Made by a program: the position numbers and the translations under genes. Below, piece after piece: positions 10,841-21,500 of a DNA stretch of 64,000 nucleotides. Location of the stretch: assembly GCF_026241335.1 (NCBI RefSeq), contig NZ_JAPHAV010000003.1, positions 227,632 to 291,631 of the forward strand, given 5' to 3'. Numbering within the stretch: the stretch's first letter is position 1; each line of letters begins with the position of its first letter. Below the pieces are notes generated by a model. It was not told where the DNA came from, made no database searches, and was given only the letters and a program-made list of their open reading frames with translations. Source of the stretch: Ochrobactrum chromiisoli. Lineage in GTDB: Bacteria > Pseudomonadota > Alphaproteobacteria > Rhizobiales > Rhizobiaceae.

Positions 10841-10996
10841 TCTGAATCACCCCACATCTAGGAGACGCGAGCGGTTATATAAGTCCATCGCAACGACGAC
10901 ACAACATTAAACACGCGCGCTTCACGACTTTTTAATCCATCAAAATTGTATGATTTTGATGAAAAAATACGCAATTTATATTAAGTGTATAGTTTG

Positions 10997-11194
10997 TTAG
11001 TTTTTGTTTTTATAAATGCCTTCAAAATATTGTCTAGGCTGGTACTCACGAAACATAATTACGAATGAAGAACAACCAATCATCCAGTTTATGCCCAATA
11101 AAAGAGCAAAACTACCTGTGAATATTTCCCGAAGCTTTAAAAAAATCATCAAAAACGAGAGCGATTGCGAGAAAGATTGCAGAAATTGTGGCAT
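10997..11194 (-). CDS. Possible small membrane protein (65 aa), unrecognised
   Basis: A reading frame in an AT-rich gap between dksA and sixA. The product has two hydrophobic stretches (about residues 12-18 and 26-48, including FALLLGINWMIG) and a basic tail. An AAAGGG lies about 6 bases before the ATG. No family is recognised and the AT-richness makes chance frames likely, so it is only a candidate. The overlapping plus-strand frame (11016-11207) looks less protein-like. The rest of 10841-11237 holds the dksA and sixA promoters and nothing else I can name. Confidence 0.25.
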   Translation of the reverse strand: MPQFLQSFSQSLSFLMIFLKLREIFTGSFALLLGINWMIGCSSFVIMFREYQPRQYFEGIYKNKN

Positions 11195-11237
11195 TAATTC
11201 CCTTTAGCGCCTTTCAAATTGCAGCCGGGAGCCCCTC

Positions 11238-11741
11238 ATGAGTCGTCTTTTTCTTCTCCGCCATGCGAAGGCTATATGGGCTAAGCCATCAATGAGTGAT
11301 TTTGACAGGCCGCTGGATAATGAGGGGAATTCCTCTCTGGATAGACTGGCTGAAGCCATGCTGTCATCCGGGGTTCTTCCTGAAAAAATTCTGCTTTCGG
11401 CTTCATGCCGCACACGTGAAACCGCGTTCGGTCTTATCAAGCGGCTTGGCATTAACGTCGAAACAGTCATTGACGAAACTATGTATAGCGGGGGGCCAAA
11501 CGACTATATGCAGGCCATTCGCGCCAATGCCGGTTCAGGGCAGTTGATGCTGGTAGGACACAATCCAAGCATTGAAGATTTGGCACTTGCGCTCTGCGGC
11601 GATGGTGAAGCTGCGAGCATGTCCCGACTTGGTGCCGGATTTCCAACGTCTGCCCTTGCCATCATGCGGTTTGATGGGCCGCTGTCAGAAATTGCGCGGG
11701 GCAAAGGTTTTCTCGAAAGCTTTCCGCTGCCCGGTGCATAA
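11238..11741 (+). CDS. sixA: SixA-type phosphohistidine phosphatase
   Basis: A 167-residue histidine phosphatase of the phosphoglycerate-mutase fold. The catalytic motif LLRHAKA is at residues 6-12. Conserved partners are SASCRTRETA (about 54-63) and VGHNPSIEDLA (about 107-117), with the second catalytic His. E. coli SixA removes phosphate from phosphohistidine proteins such as the nitrogen phosphotransferase component NPr. Substrate here is inferred from the family. GGGAG in the upstream leader (about 11225-11230) is the likely ribosome-binding site. Confidence 0.85.
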   Translation: MSRLFLLRHAKAIWAKPSMSDFDRPLDNEGNSSLDRLAEAMLSSGVLPEKILLSASCRTRETAFGLIKRLGINVETVIDETMYSGGPNDYMQAIRANAGSGQLMLVGHNPSIEDLALALCGDGEAASMSRLGAGFPTSALAIMRFDGPLSEIARGKGFLESFPLPGA

Positions 11742-11834
11742 GCGGAGTTGAAGCATTTAACGGCGGCCTTGTTGATATGCCGCACGGGTTCCTATGTATG
11801 AGTGTGACAGAACGGTTTTCTTGCGAGGCAACAA

Positions 11835-13295
11835 TTGGCAAAACTGACCAGTTTCAGCGATGAGGCACGGATCGCACTTGATACATTGACGGATCGCGCA
11901 ACCGGGCTGATGTCTCCTTCGCTGAGACTTGGCGTTACCGGTCTTTCACGCGCGGGCAAAACGGTCTTCATAACGGCCCTTGTGCACAATATGGTGCATG
12001 GCGGTCGCCTGCCGATGTTTGAAGCTTATAAATCCGGGCGGATCTCCCGTTCCATGCTGGAACCGCAGCCCGATGATGCGGTGCCGCGCTTTCAATATGA
12101 AGAGCATCTTTCGGCGCTGATTGATGAAGGCATCTGGCCGGATTCGACGCGCGCCATATCGCAGCTTCGGCTGACCATTGAATATGAGAGCGCATCGGCA
12201 TGGGGCCGCTGGCTTTCACCGGGACGGCTGTCCGTCGATATTGTTGATTATCCCGGTGAATGGCTGCTTGATCTGCCTTTGCTGGGTAAAAACTATCGTG
12301 AGTTCAGCGCAGATTCTTTTGCACTCGCCAATGAGCCAACTCATAAAGATCTGGCGCAGGACTGGCTGAGAGAGGCTCAGATGGTCATCGCATCAGACAG
12401 TGCAGACGAACTGACCGCACAGAGGCTGGCAAAGAGTTTCACGGCTTATTTAAGGGCCGGTAAGGCCGATGAACGCGCCTTGTCTACATTGCCGCCGGGG
12501 CGTTTTCTTATGCCGGGCGACCTTGAGGGGTCGCCTGCGCTTACTTTCGCTCCCTTGCCCGATTTAAAAGCAGATGATTTCAAGACGGGCAGTCTGGGTG
12601 CTATGATGGAGCGCCGTTACGAGGCTTACAAAACACATGTGGTCAAACCCTTTTTTCGCGAACATATCGCGCGGCTTGATCGACAGATTATCCTCATCGA
12701 CGCCATGCAGGCCATGAATGCCGGTGGTGCTGTGGTAGCCGACCTCGAACGCGCGCTCACTGATATTCTTTCGTGCTTTCGTCCGGGACGCGCCAGCCTG
12801 CTGACAGGGCTTATTCAACGTCGTATCGGGCGTATTCTGGTCGCAGCAACAAAAGCCGATCATCTGCATCATGAAAGTCATGACCGGTTGCAGGCGATTG
12901 TTCGCAGGCTTGTGGAGCGCGCCATTGAGCGTGCCGATTTTTCCGGTGCCGATATCGAAGTGCTGGCTATGGCCGCCGTCCGTGCCACCCGCGAAGCCAC
13001 TGTAAAAGAAGGCAAGGATACGCTGCCTGTGATCATTGGAACGCCGCTTAAAGGCGAGCGTATTGATGGTGAAACATTCGATGGAAAAACAGAAACTGCT
13101 ATATTTCCCGGTGATTTGCCAAAAAATCCTAATGTAATATTCGAGCCGTTGCATTCGAGCGCAGAGTCAGCCATCCGCTTTGTCCGCTTCCGCCCTCCGC
13201 GTCTTGAACGCACTGCGGAAGGCATCACGCTTTCCTTGCCGCATATCCGGCTTGATCGCGCACTCCAGTTTCTTATCGGAGATCGTTTGGCATGA
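11835..13295 (+). CDS. YcjX-family P-loop GTPase-like protein
   Basis: A 486-residue DUF463/YcjX protein. The Walker A motif GLSRAGKT is at residues 36-43, and VDIVDYPGEWL (about 134-144) is a Walker B-like switch segment. The start is TTG at 11835: the frame has a stop at 11805 and no ATG until codon 26, and GAGG lies 6 bases upstream. Its stop overlaps the ATG of the next gene by four bases, so the two are translationally coupled. In E. coli ycjX and ycjF belong to the phage-shock regulon. The biochemical function is unknown. Confidence 0.88.
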   Translation: MAKLTSFSDEARIALDTLTDRATGLMSPSLRLGVTGLSRAGKTVFITALVHNMVHGGRLPMFEAYKSGRISRSMLEPQPDDAVPRFQYEEHLSALIDEGIWPDSTRAISQLRLTIEYESASAWGRWLSPGRLSVDIVDYPGEWLLDLPLLGKNYREFSADSFALANEPTHKDLAQDWLREAQMVIASDSADELTAQRLAKSFTAYLRAGKADERALSTLPPGRFLMPGDLEGSPALTFAPLPDLKADDFKTGSLGAMMERRYEAYKTHVVKPFFREHIARLDRQIILIDAMQAMNAGGAVVADLERALTDILSCFRPGRASLLTGLIQRRIGRILVAATKADHLHHESHDRLQAIVRRLVERAIERADFSGADIEVLAMAAVRATREATVKEGKDTLPVIIGTPLKGERIDGETFDGKTETAIFPGDLPKNPNVIFEPLHSSAESAIRFVRFRPPRLERTAEGITLSLPHIRLDRALQFLIGDRLA

Positions 13296-14383
13296 GTGAG
13301 CAGCCTCCGCGCAAACCGACATCGTTTACCGTCAAAAAACCCGTTGAGACGGTTTCGGCTCTGGACATGGAACAAGATGCGCCGCGCCGCCCACGCGCCG
13401 TCACGGATCTGGAAAAGGTTGTCCCTGAGGTGGATATCTTTGCGCTCAGTGAGGATGAAGCGGCAGAACTTGAAATTCTTGATCCGTCCTTTGAAGCGCC
13501 GCCGCCGCGTCGTTGGTCGTTGAGCAGGATATTGTTTGGTGCCTTGGGTATTCTGGTTTCGTTTGCCATCGGTATTTGGATCGAGGATCTCATTCAGGCG
13601 CTGTTTGCGCGATCCGACTGGCTTGGCTGGACGGCTCTGGCTGTTGCCGTGGTTGCACTTGTGGCCTTCCTCGCCATTATCGTGCGGGAGTTGCTGGCTT
13701 TGCGCAGGCTCGCATCGGTTCAGCATCTGCGCAAGGACGCAGCCGATGCTGCCGAACGTGATGATATGGCCGCAGCGCGCAAAGCTGTGGATGAATTGCG
13801 TGCAATTGCAGCCGGTTTGCCTGAAACCGCGCGCGGACGGCAGATGCTGGATGGGCTGAGCGACGAAATAATTGATGGCCGCAATCTCATCCAGCTTGCC
13901 GAAACAGAAATTCTGCGCCCCCTTGATCGCGAAGCGCGTGCCTTGATCCTCAATGCGTCTAAGCGCGTTTCTATCGTGACAGCCATTAGCCCGCGGGCGC
14001 TGGTTGATATTGGTTATGTGATTTTTGAATCGGCACGTCTCATCCGCAGACTGTCACAGCTTTATGGTGGACGTCCCGGAACACTGGGCTTTTTGAAGCT
14101 TGCGCGGCGCGTTGTGGCGCATCTGGCTGTGACCGGAACAATCGCTATGGGGGATAGTGTCATTCAGCAGCTTATCGGCCATGGGGTGGCGTCACGGCTT
14201 TCGGCAAAGCTCGGTGAAGGCGTGGTCAATGGCTTGATGACCGCCCGCATCGGGATTGCGGCCATGGACGTTGTGCGCCCCTTTCCATTCAATGCTGAGA
14301 AAAGACCCGGTATTGGCGACTTTATCGGCGATATTGCGCGCATAAATAGTGATAAGGATCCAAAGCCAAAAAATCGTGGCTAG
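13292..14383 (+). CDS. YcjF-family (TIGR01620) inner-membrane protein
   Basis: A 363-residue partner of YcjX. The N-terminal ~85 residues are soluble and acidic, followed by two transmembrane helices (about 82-100 and 110-130). The cytoplasmic/C-terminal DUF697-like part includes VDIGYVIFESARLIRRLSQLYGGRPG. It starts inside the ycjX stop (ATGA overlap), so the pair forms an operon. The conserved pairing suggests a shared envelope-stress task; no enzymatic motif is seen. Confidence 0.87.
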   Translation: MSEQPPRKPTSFTVKKPVETVSALDMEQDAPRRPRAVTDLEKVVPEVDIFALSEDEAAELEILDPSFEAPPPRRWSLSRILFGALGILVSFAIGIWIEDLIQALFARSDWLGWTALAVAVVALVAFLAIIVRELLALRRLASVQHLRKDAADAAERDDMAAARKAVDELRAIAAGLPETARGRQMLDGLSDEIIDGRNLIQLAETEILRPLDREARALILNASKRVSIVTAISPRALVDIGYVIFESARLIRRLSQLYGGRPGTLGFLKLARRVVAHLAVTGTIAMGDSVIQQLIGHGVASRLSAKLGEGVVNGLMTARIGIAAMDVVRPFPFNAEKRPGIGDFIGDIARINSDKDPKPKNRG

Positions 14384-14438
14384 GCACAACATATAATGAT
14401 GCAAATCCGTTGACTTTGCGAACGGCAACAACGAAGCA

Positions 14439-14446
14439 TTAACCAT
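14439..14446 (+). promoter_or_regulatory. Possible CtrA-type box (TTAACCAT)
   Basis: An exact match to the short CtrA recognition variant described in Caulobacter. It lies about 150 bases upstream of the secreted protein at 14594. An 8-base match can be chance, so confidence is low. Confidence 0.25.
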
Positions 14447-14593
14447 TCGCGACGATTATAAGGTCAGAATATTGGGGGCTCGAATCTGCGATTCCCGCCC
14501 CTTCGAAACACGCTGCGTATTTGTGTTGGCGTGTATTGAAATAATCTATTGGAATGCACCCTTAATGGTAGAAATTCCGGGACAGAGCTGAAT

Positions 14594-15127
14594 ATGAAAA
14601 ATTACATCGTTGCATGCCTCACGCTACTGCCCGCATCGTTCTTTGCTGCGCCTGCATCGGCTGCAGACAAGGATGAACAGTTTTTCCAGACAATCGAAGG
14701 CCAATGGTCGGGTCCGGGTGAGATCGTTGCCGGAAAATACAAAGGCACGAAGTTCGTCTGTACGCTGGCAGGCACCACGCCCGATGATACGGTTGGCATG
14801 ACGCTGGATGGTTCCTGCCGGGTTGGTGTTTTCTCGCAGCCGATGAAGGCAACGGTTACACGCACTGGCTCCAGCTATTCCGGTAAGTTCAATGACGGAG
14901 CAGAAGGCAAAGGTCTCAATGTGACCTCCGGTTCGGTCAGCGGCAACAAGGTTGTGCTTGGTCTTAACCGCAAGGAACTTAATGGTGCCATGCTCGCACG
15001 CGTTGCCGATAAAAACACCATGAATGTCACGGTGTCTGTTCGCGTCGAAAAGGAACTGGTTCCGGTGATCGGCATGAGCCTCAAGCGCGTTGACAACATG
15101 GCTGTCGGCAGCATCGCCAAGAATTAA
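14594..15127 (+). CDS. Secreted protein of unknown function (177 aa)
   Basis: Begins with a clear signal peptide (MKNYIVACLTLLPASFFAAP, then ASA before the likely cleavage site). The mature part is rich in Gly, Thr and Val with alternating beta-like strands (QWSGPGEIVAGKYKGTKFVC), and has two cysteines about 24 residues apart that could form a periplasmic disulfide. I do not recognise the family by name. The ATG at 14594 is preferred over a TTG at 14549, which would put 15 polar residues before the signal peptide. The stop codon overlaps the folK stop on the other strand within a shared TTAA. Confidence 0.75.
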   Translation: MKNYIVACLTLLPASFFAAPASAADKDEQFFQTIEGQWSGPGEIVAGKYKGTKFVCTLAGTTPDDTVGMTLDGSCRVGVFSQPMKATVTRTGSSYSGKFNDGAEGKGLNVTSGSVSGNKVVLGLNRKELNGAMLARVADKNTMNVTVSVRVEKELVPVIGMSLKRVDNMAVGSIAKN

Positions 15128-15669
15128 GACTGGTATTGCTCAAGCCACCAGCCCGCATCCGTGCGGGCTTTTTCTATTTCAGCGCTCTTACAGGCCGCTT
15201 CCCATTGGCAAACGCTTTTACCGGCGATTTCCAGTTCCGGCGCAATATCATTAAGCGGCACGAGCACAAAAGCGCGCTCCTGAATGCGCGGATGCGGCAG
15301 TTCAAGGTCGGTCTCATTCATGATGATCGCCTCGCCCGCTTTGTTTTGCATTGCGAGAATATCAATGTCGATGATGCGCGGCCCCCAGCGCTCCAGTCGC
15401 ACACGCTTGAGTGAACGTTCGACATCAAGACATATTTGGATAAGCTTGAGGGGCTCAAGCGCGGTCACTATTTCCGCGCAGGCATTGTGAAACCACGCCT
15501 GATCAGTTTTGCCCCATGGCGGTGTGCGATAGACATTCGACACGGCGACGACCTTTGTGTCTTTACGGCCATCAAGCAATTTCAATGCTTTGGCCATAGA
15601 CGCAACAGGGTCGTCAATATTGCCGCCAAGGCCCAGCCAGGCGCGATAAGGCATGTCTTCGTCGATCAA
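15124..15669 (-). CDS. folK: 6-hydroxymethyl-7,8-dihydropterin pyrophosphokinase
   Basis: Transfers pyrophosphate from ATP to hydroxymethyl-dihydropterin in folate synthesis. 181 residues, with the family motifs LGLGGNIDDP (12-21), VYRTPPWGKTDQ (about 46-57), the RWGPRIIDIDIL metal/ATP motif and LPHPRIQERAFVLVPL. Last gene of folP-folB-folK; its ATG overlaps the folB stop by four bases. It meets the secreted-protein gene tail to tail with overlapping stop codons. Confidence 0.95.
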   Translation of the reverse strand: MIDEDMPYRAWLGLGGNIDDPVASMAKALKLLDGRKDTKVVAVSNVYRTPPWGKTDQAWFHNACAEIVTALEPLKLIQICLDVERSLKRVRLERWGPRIIDIDILAMQNKAGEAIIMNETDLELPHPRIQERAFVLVPLNDIAPELEIAGKSVCQWEAACKSAEIEKARTDAGWWLEQYQS

Positions 15670-16025
15670 CGCGGATATACCACCGTGACTTCGACATGAT
15701 CGAGTATGCCCGGAACCGGTGCATTGGGCTTGCGAATGGTAATTTCCGCACGTTTAATCTGCGGAAAACGCTCTTTGAGTGTCTTTCCGACATCAAGCGC
15801 AAGTGTTTCGATCAAATAACGCTGACGCCCGGTGATAATATCCTTAATGACGGCAAAGGCGATCCCATAGTGAACCGTGCCTTCAATATCGTCATTTTCC
15901 AGGGAATCACCGGGATCGACATCAAGGATCGCATCGACATAAAATCGCTGGCCGAGCTTATGTTCCTCGTCAAAGACGCCGTGGTGCGCGAAGAATGCGC
16001 AATTCATGATACGGATTGTGTACAC
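15666..16025 (-). CDS. folB: Dihydroneopterin aldolase
   Basis: Converts dihydroneopterin to hydroxymethyl-dihydropterin and glycolaldehyde. 119 residues. The N-terminal FFAHHGVFDEEHKLGQRFYVD is the FolB signature with the substrate-binding Glu. The C-terminal IKRAEITIRKPNAPVPG is also typical. Middle gene of the folate operon, 11 bases after folP and overlapping folK. Confidence 0.95.
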   Translation of the reverse strand: MYTIRIMNCAFFAHHGVFDEEHKLGQRFYVDAILDVDPGDSLENDDIEGTVHYGIAFAVIKDIITGRQRYLIETLALDVGKTLKERFPQIKRAEITIRKPNAPVPGILDHVEVTVVYPR

Positions 16026-16036
16026 GGCCTGATTTC

Positions 16037-16879
16037 CTATTTTGAACTTGCTTTGCTTTGCAAGATAGCATCAGCGACTGCAAGAGCATCCCTATTAAAA
16101 GCGACATTATGGACGCGGAAAATACTGGCTCCGGCGAGACGCGTCGCCACGGATGTTGCCGCGGTTCCCACATCACGCTTCAAAGGGTCGGCCTGCTCGG
16201 TGATTGCACCAATAAAGCGTTTGCGCGATGTGCCGACAAGCAGAGGATAGCCAAAACGCTGCAAGGCTTCCATGTGTGCCATCAGTGCAATGTCGTCGTC
16301 CTTATCCTTGCCAAAGCCAAAACCAGGATCGAGCACAATGCGCGAGGTTTCAATACCTGCCCTGCCCGCGATTTCCAATGATCTGCCAAGAAATTCAAAT
16401 TGGTCGGCTATCACATCGGGATTGGTGTCCCTGTCGCGGCTGCTATGCATGATGACCAGCCCGGCGTTGGTTTCCCGTGCCACTTCGGCTAATTGAGGCT
16501 CTTTTTGCAACCCCCATACGTCATTGACGATGTGCGCGCCTGCTTCGATCGCACGTTGGGCGGTTGAGGCGCGATAGGTATCAATAGAAATGATGCAGCC
16601 GAAGCGCTCGGTCAGCGCACGAATAACCGGAACAACGCGTGCCGCTTCGGTCTCAGCATCCACCGCTTCAGCGCCCGGACGGGTCGACTCGCCACCCACG
16701 TCAATAATGGTCGCGCCATCATCGAGCATCTTTTCAGCAACCGCCAAAGCCTTGTCGACATCGTTATATTGGCCGCCATCTGAGAATGAATCCGGCGTGA
16801 CATTTAAAATGCCCATGATGACAGATTTTGTCCCCAATTGGAGGTTACGACCATTGGCAAGTTGCCATTCTTTCATCAT
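16037..16879 (-). CDS. folP: Dihydropteroate synthase
   Basis: Joins para-aminobenzoate to the pterin pyrophosphate; the sulfonamide target. 280 residues. Signatures are MGILNVTPDSFSDGG (22-36), IIDVGGESTRPGAE, the ISIDTYRA segment, DPGFGFGKDKDDD and the C-terminal RVHNV. First gene of folP-folB-folK. It is divergent from the DUF922-type gene, with a 160-base shared promoter region. Confidence 0.96.
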   Translation of the reverse strand: MMKEWQLANGRNLQLGTKSVIMGILNVTPDSFSDGGQYNDVDKALAVAEKMLDDGATIIDVGGESTRPGAEAVDAETEAARVVPVIRALTERFGCIISIDTYRASTAQRAIEAGAHIVNDVWGLQKEPQLAEVARETNAGLVIMHSSRDRDTNPDVIADQFEFLGRSLEIAGRAGIETSRIVLDPGFGFGKDKDDDIALMAHMEALQRFGYPLLVGTSRKRFIGAITEQADPLKRDVGTAATSVATRLAGASIFRVHNVAFNRDALAVADAILQSKASSK

Positions 16880-17040
16880 TTACGAATATTCCAATTGTCT
16901 TTTTTGTCGGAAACAATGCAGCCAGAAAACAAGTACAATGTTTTATGGTGGTTGTTATAGTTCTCTTGACGATTGCATGCCATGTTGCTCATCGTTGAAT
17001 TTGCAAATTTCTTTCTGGTTATATGAAGAGGTGCCGGAAC

Positions 17041-17655
17041 ATGTCTTTTAAAAAACGGGTTCTGGCGATTACAGTGGCGCTGGCTGTCGTTGCACCACAG
17101 GCGCAAGCCGCCTCCATTTTCCGAACGTTCAGTTATTATAATGTCAACGGAAAGACTGCGGAAGATCTCGACAAGGCATTGTCGCGCAGCGGCCCGTTTC
17201 TGAAAAAGACCGGACAGCATCATCCCGGCGCAGCCGAGATTCGCTTTGACGCCAAAGTGCGTTATGGTCGCGCGACCGGTGATCGCGCCTGCAAGGTTCA
17301 GGACGTTTATGTCAATGTTCATGCGAAGGTCATGCTGCCGCGCTGGAAACAGCGCCGGAAAGCATCGCCCGAACTCGCACTGATCTGGGATACCCTTTAT
17401 CAGGATATTCGCCGCCACGAAGAAAGCCATATCGTGATCGCCCGCAGTCATGCGAGCGAGATGGAACGTGAGATACGTGCGCTTCGCAGCCGTAAAGATT
17501 GTTCGACATTGCGCGCTGACATCGACAAAGTGACCGAGCAGTTGATGACAGCCCATGATAAGGCGCAAGAGCAATTTGATCGCGTTGAAACGATCAATTT
17601 CGAGCGCCGTTTTGAGCGGCTCCTGACTTACAAACTTGAAAAAATGAGCCAGTAA
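17041..17655 (+). CDS. DUF922-type secreted putative Zn-dependent protease
   Basis: A 204-residue exported protein. The ATG at 17041 is chosen because AAGAGG is about 10 bases upstream and the signal peptide then begins MSFKKRVLAITVALAVVA and ends in AQA. The upstream ATG at 17023 only adds MKRCRN. The YNVNGKTAEDLDKALSRSGP segment and the HEESH motif (HExxH type, about residue 125) fit the DUF922 family of putative metalloproteases. Two cysteines (CKVQ and DCST) may pair. A dispersed hairpin repeat follows immediately. Confidence 0.8.
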   Translation: MSFKKRVLAITVALAVVAPQAQAASIFRTFSYYNVNGKTAEDLDKALSRSGPFLKKTGQHHPGAAEIRFDAKVRYGRATGDRACKVQDVYVNVHAKVMLPRWKQRRKASPELALIWDTLYQDIRRHEESHIVIARSHASEMEREIRALRSRKDCSTLRADIDKVTEQLMTAHDKAQEQFDRVETINFERRFERLLTYKLEKMSQ

Positions 17656-17668
17656 GCCAAAACGGCTC

Positions 17669-18593
<925 letters not shown>

Positions 18594-21500
18594 ATGGCTT
18601 CAAAATCCAAGGCGCAAAAGCTCGACCATGAGGTTGAACAGGCACTTGAACAGGCACTCGACATTGATTTCGGTGACGATTTCGACATCGACATGGATAT
18701 GAGTGCGTTTGACGAAGATTTCTCAGTCGATGACCTCGAAGAGCAGATTTCGCGCGCGACCGAAGAACTGGTCGCAGAGCAGAACACGAAAGTGGTTCAA
18801 GCCGCGCAGGTCTCTTCCGTTGATATTACGACAGAGGGAACAGCGAAGGCAGAGACGATCGCAACCGTTTCTGTGATTGCAAGCCCGGCTGCCCCCCCAA
18901 TGCCGCCGGTTGTTCCGATCGCTTCGGTCGCCAACACAACAGCTTCTTCCGCCTTACCAGAAGCAGCCAACGTTGCGCCAAAGCCTGCCAATAAATCCAA
19001 GCCTATCGCTCAGGACGCCGCAGCGAAGCCTGCAACCTCTTCGGCCTCTCCTGCGCCATCTGTTGTCGCCGCCACGCCTGCCGCAGCCCTGACGCCAGCC
19101 AACGACGATTCACGCAATGGCCGTGCCATCGCGACAGCGCCGCGCCGCGCAACCGAACGCTCATCCAGGCTTTACTGGACCACAACAGCCATGAGTGTCC
19201 TTTGGGCCGCTGGCGGTGTTGCAATCAGCAAAGCAATCAGCCCGGACGTTTTCTCAAGCCTCCAGGCAACGACGAATTTCTTTACATCCCCATCCGGCAT
19301 TGGTGTCGCCGCAGGCGTGGCGCTGCCTATCGCTATGTTCTGGGGCTTTGCCCATATTGTTCGTCGTGCACAGGAAATGCATGTTGCAGCACGCAGCATG
19401 TCGGAAGCAGCGCTGAAACTGTTGCAGCCTGAAGCAGCAGCGGGTGATCGCGTTTCCACGCTGAGCCAGGCCGTTCGCCGCGAAGTTGCTGCGATGAACG
19501 AAGGTATCGAACGTACGCTGGCGCGTGCTGTCGAACTTGAGACCCTTGTTCAATCAGAGGTCAATCAGCTTGAACGTGCGTACAGCGACAACGAAGTCCG
19601 TATTCGTTCGCTTGTCAGCGATCTTGGCAATGAACGCGAAGCCGTGGTCAGCCATGCTGAACGCGTTCGCTCTTCCATTACGGGTGCGCATGAGCAGCTG
19701 AAGGAAGAATTGTCGAGCGCAGCCAATATCATACGTGATAATGTTGCCTCCGCATCTGAACAGCTCAGTGCGCTGTTGGGCGATTCCGGCGAGCGTCTGA
19801 TCGGCAGCATCAATGAAAGTGGCGGTGCCATTGCTGATGCTATTGAAAAGCGTACCGGCGACATTGCGAGCCGCATCACCAGTTCTGGCGAATCTTTCTC
19901 GAAAGAGCTTGATACCCGCATCACAACGCTTGACCAGCAGTCGCGCGAGATTTCGGAACGTGTAAGCTCGGCATTGGACGAACGCACGGCGGGCATTGCG
20001 ACACTGCTCGGTGGTGCAACCCAGTCAATGGTCAGCGAGTTCGATACACGTCTCGCGCAGCTTGATACGACACTCAATGAACGTGGTCGCTCGCTTCTGA
20101 CCGAGTTTGAAACGCGTGCGCATGCGCTTGACAGCAGCACGGAAAAGCTCAACGCGGCCCTTGAAACCCGTTCACGCCAGATCAATGAAAATCTCATTGC
20201 CCGTACCCGTGAAATTGCCGAAACCTTCTCAGGTGGGCGCAATGCAATGATTGGTATGATCGATGAAACCAAGACGAAGATCAGCGATGAACTGAATTCG
20301 ATCAGCGAGAGCGTTGGCAATGTTCTCAACGAAAAGGCTTCAGCCTTTGCAGGCAAGCTTGCGGAAAGCCGCGACGTACTGGCTTCTTCGCTTGAAGGCG
20401 AAACTGAGCGTGTTTCCGCTGTCATTCGTGGTCATGCCGATACGTTGGCTGCTCGCACGAGCGACATTGAAAACGCCATCAACAGCAGCGCATCTGCGCT
20501 CAATTCAGCCGCAGAGCACCATGCTGCGATCCTTGCTGACAGAACAAATGTTCTTCAGGAAGAAATGGCAAACAATGCTTCGCGTCTTGATGCAGCATTT
20601 TCTGATCATGCCCGTTCGCTTGATGAGCGTGCAGCCTCGCTCAACAGTGTGATCGCCGGCAATCAGGCCATGCTTGCTCAGTTGTTGGATGAACGCACAA
20701 GCGTGTTGCGCGATAACTTCAATGAAAATCGCGAAGTTCTGGCACGCACATTCGATGAGCGCGTCACCGCTTTGCAGGCGCTTATTGCAGACAATCAGCA
20801 GCAGCTGGCGCGTGTCTTTGATGAGCGTTCGCAAGCCATCAGCGAAACCATCGGCGCAAGCCGTGATGCTTTCGAGGCGACATTTACCGATCATGTTCAG
20901 CGTGTAGAAGAACGTACAAGCGGTCTTCGCTCGGTTCTCAACGATCACAACAGCACCCTTGCCCATATTCTTGATGGACATGAACAGACCATTGAAGGTC
21001 GTGCTGCTGCCATCCGCGAAACGCTCACTGAAACCACTGCATCTCTGAGCCAGACGCTTCAGGACCATGGCGAAATTCTCTCGCAACGCACGACCAATTT
21101 GCATCATGCGATTGAAAACAGCAGCCATGCGATCGGCCGTGCATTCGAAGGTCAGACTGGCATTATCGAAGAGCGCACGCAGACCATGGAAAAGGCGCTC
21201 ACGATGGGCGTTGACAATGTTCGCCGTGCACTTGAACACAGTGCAGGCGTCGTTGCTGGTTCGCTGCGCGAGAAGATCACGGAAGCTGCCAGCATTCTGT
21301 CCGCAGAAGCGGCGAAGGCTGGTGAATCGCTCGACGGTTTTGGTCAGAATTTCAGCGCTGATCTGACGACCAATCTTGCTGCGACTGAGGAACGCCTCGG
21401 TGAGCGAGCCAATGCAATTGCATCGCGTCTGGCCCAGATTGAAAGCAGCATTGCTGATACGGCGAGCAAGACAAGCGAAACACTTGCCGGTCATAGCGAA

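Noticed and set aside
11016..11207. A 63-codon plus-strand frame in the AT-rich gap before sixA
   Set aside because: Polar, no ribosome-binding site, no recognisable pattern; the opposite strand frame is the better candidate.
19565..20425. Long open frames on the minus strand across the coiled-coil gene (also 20505-21494 and 21827-22825)
   Set aside because: They are antisense shadows caused by the repetitive, codon-biased helix sequence; no start signals or recognisable domains.
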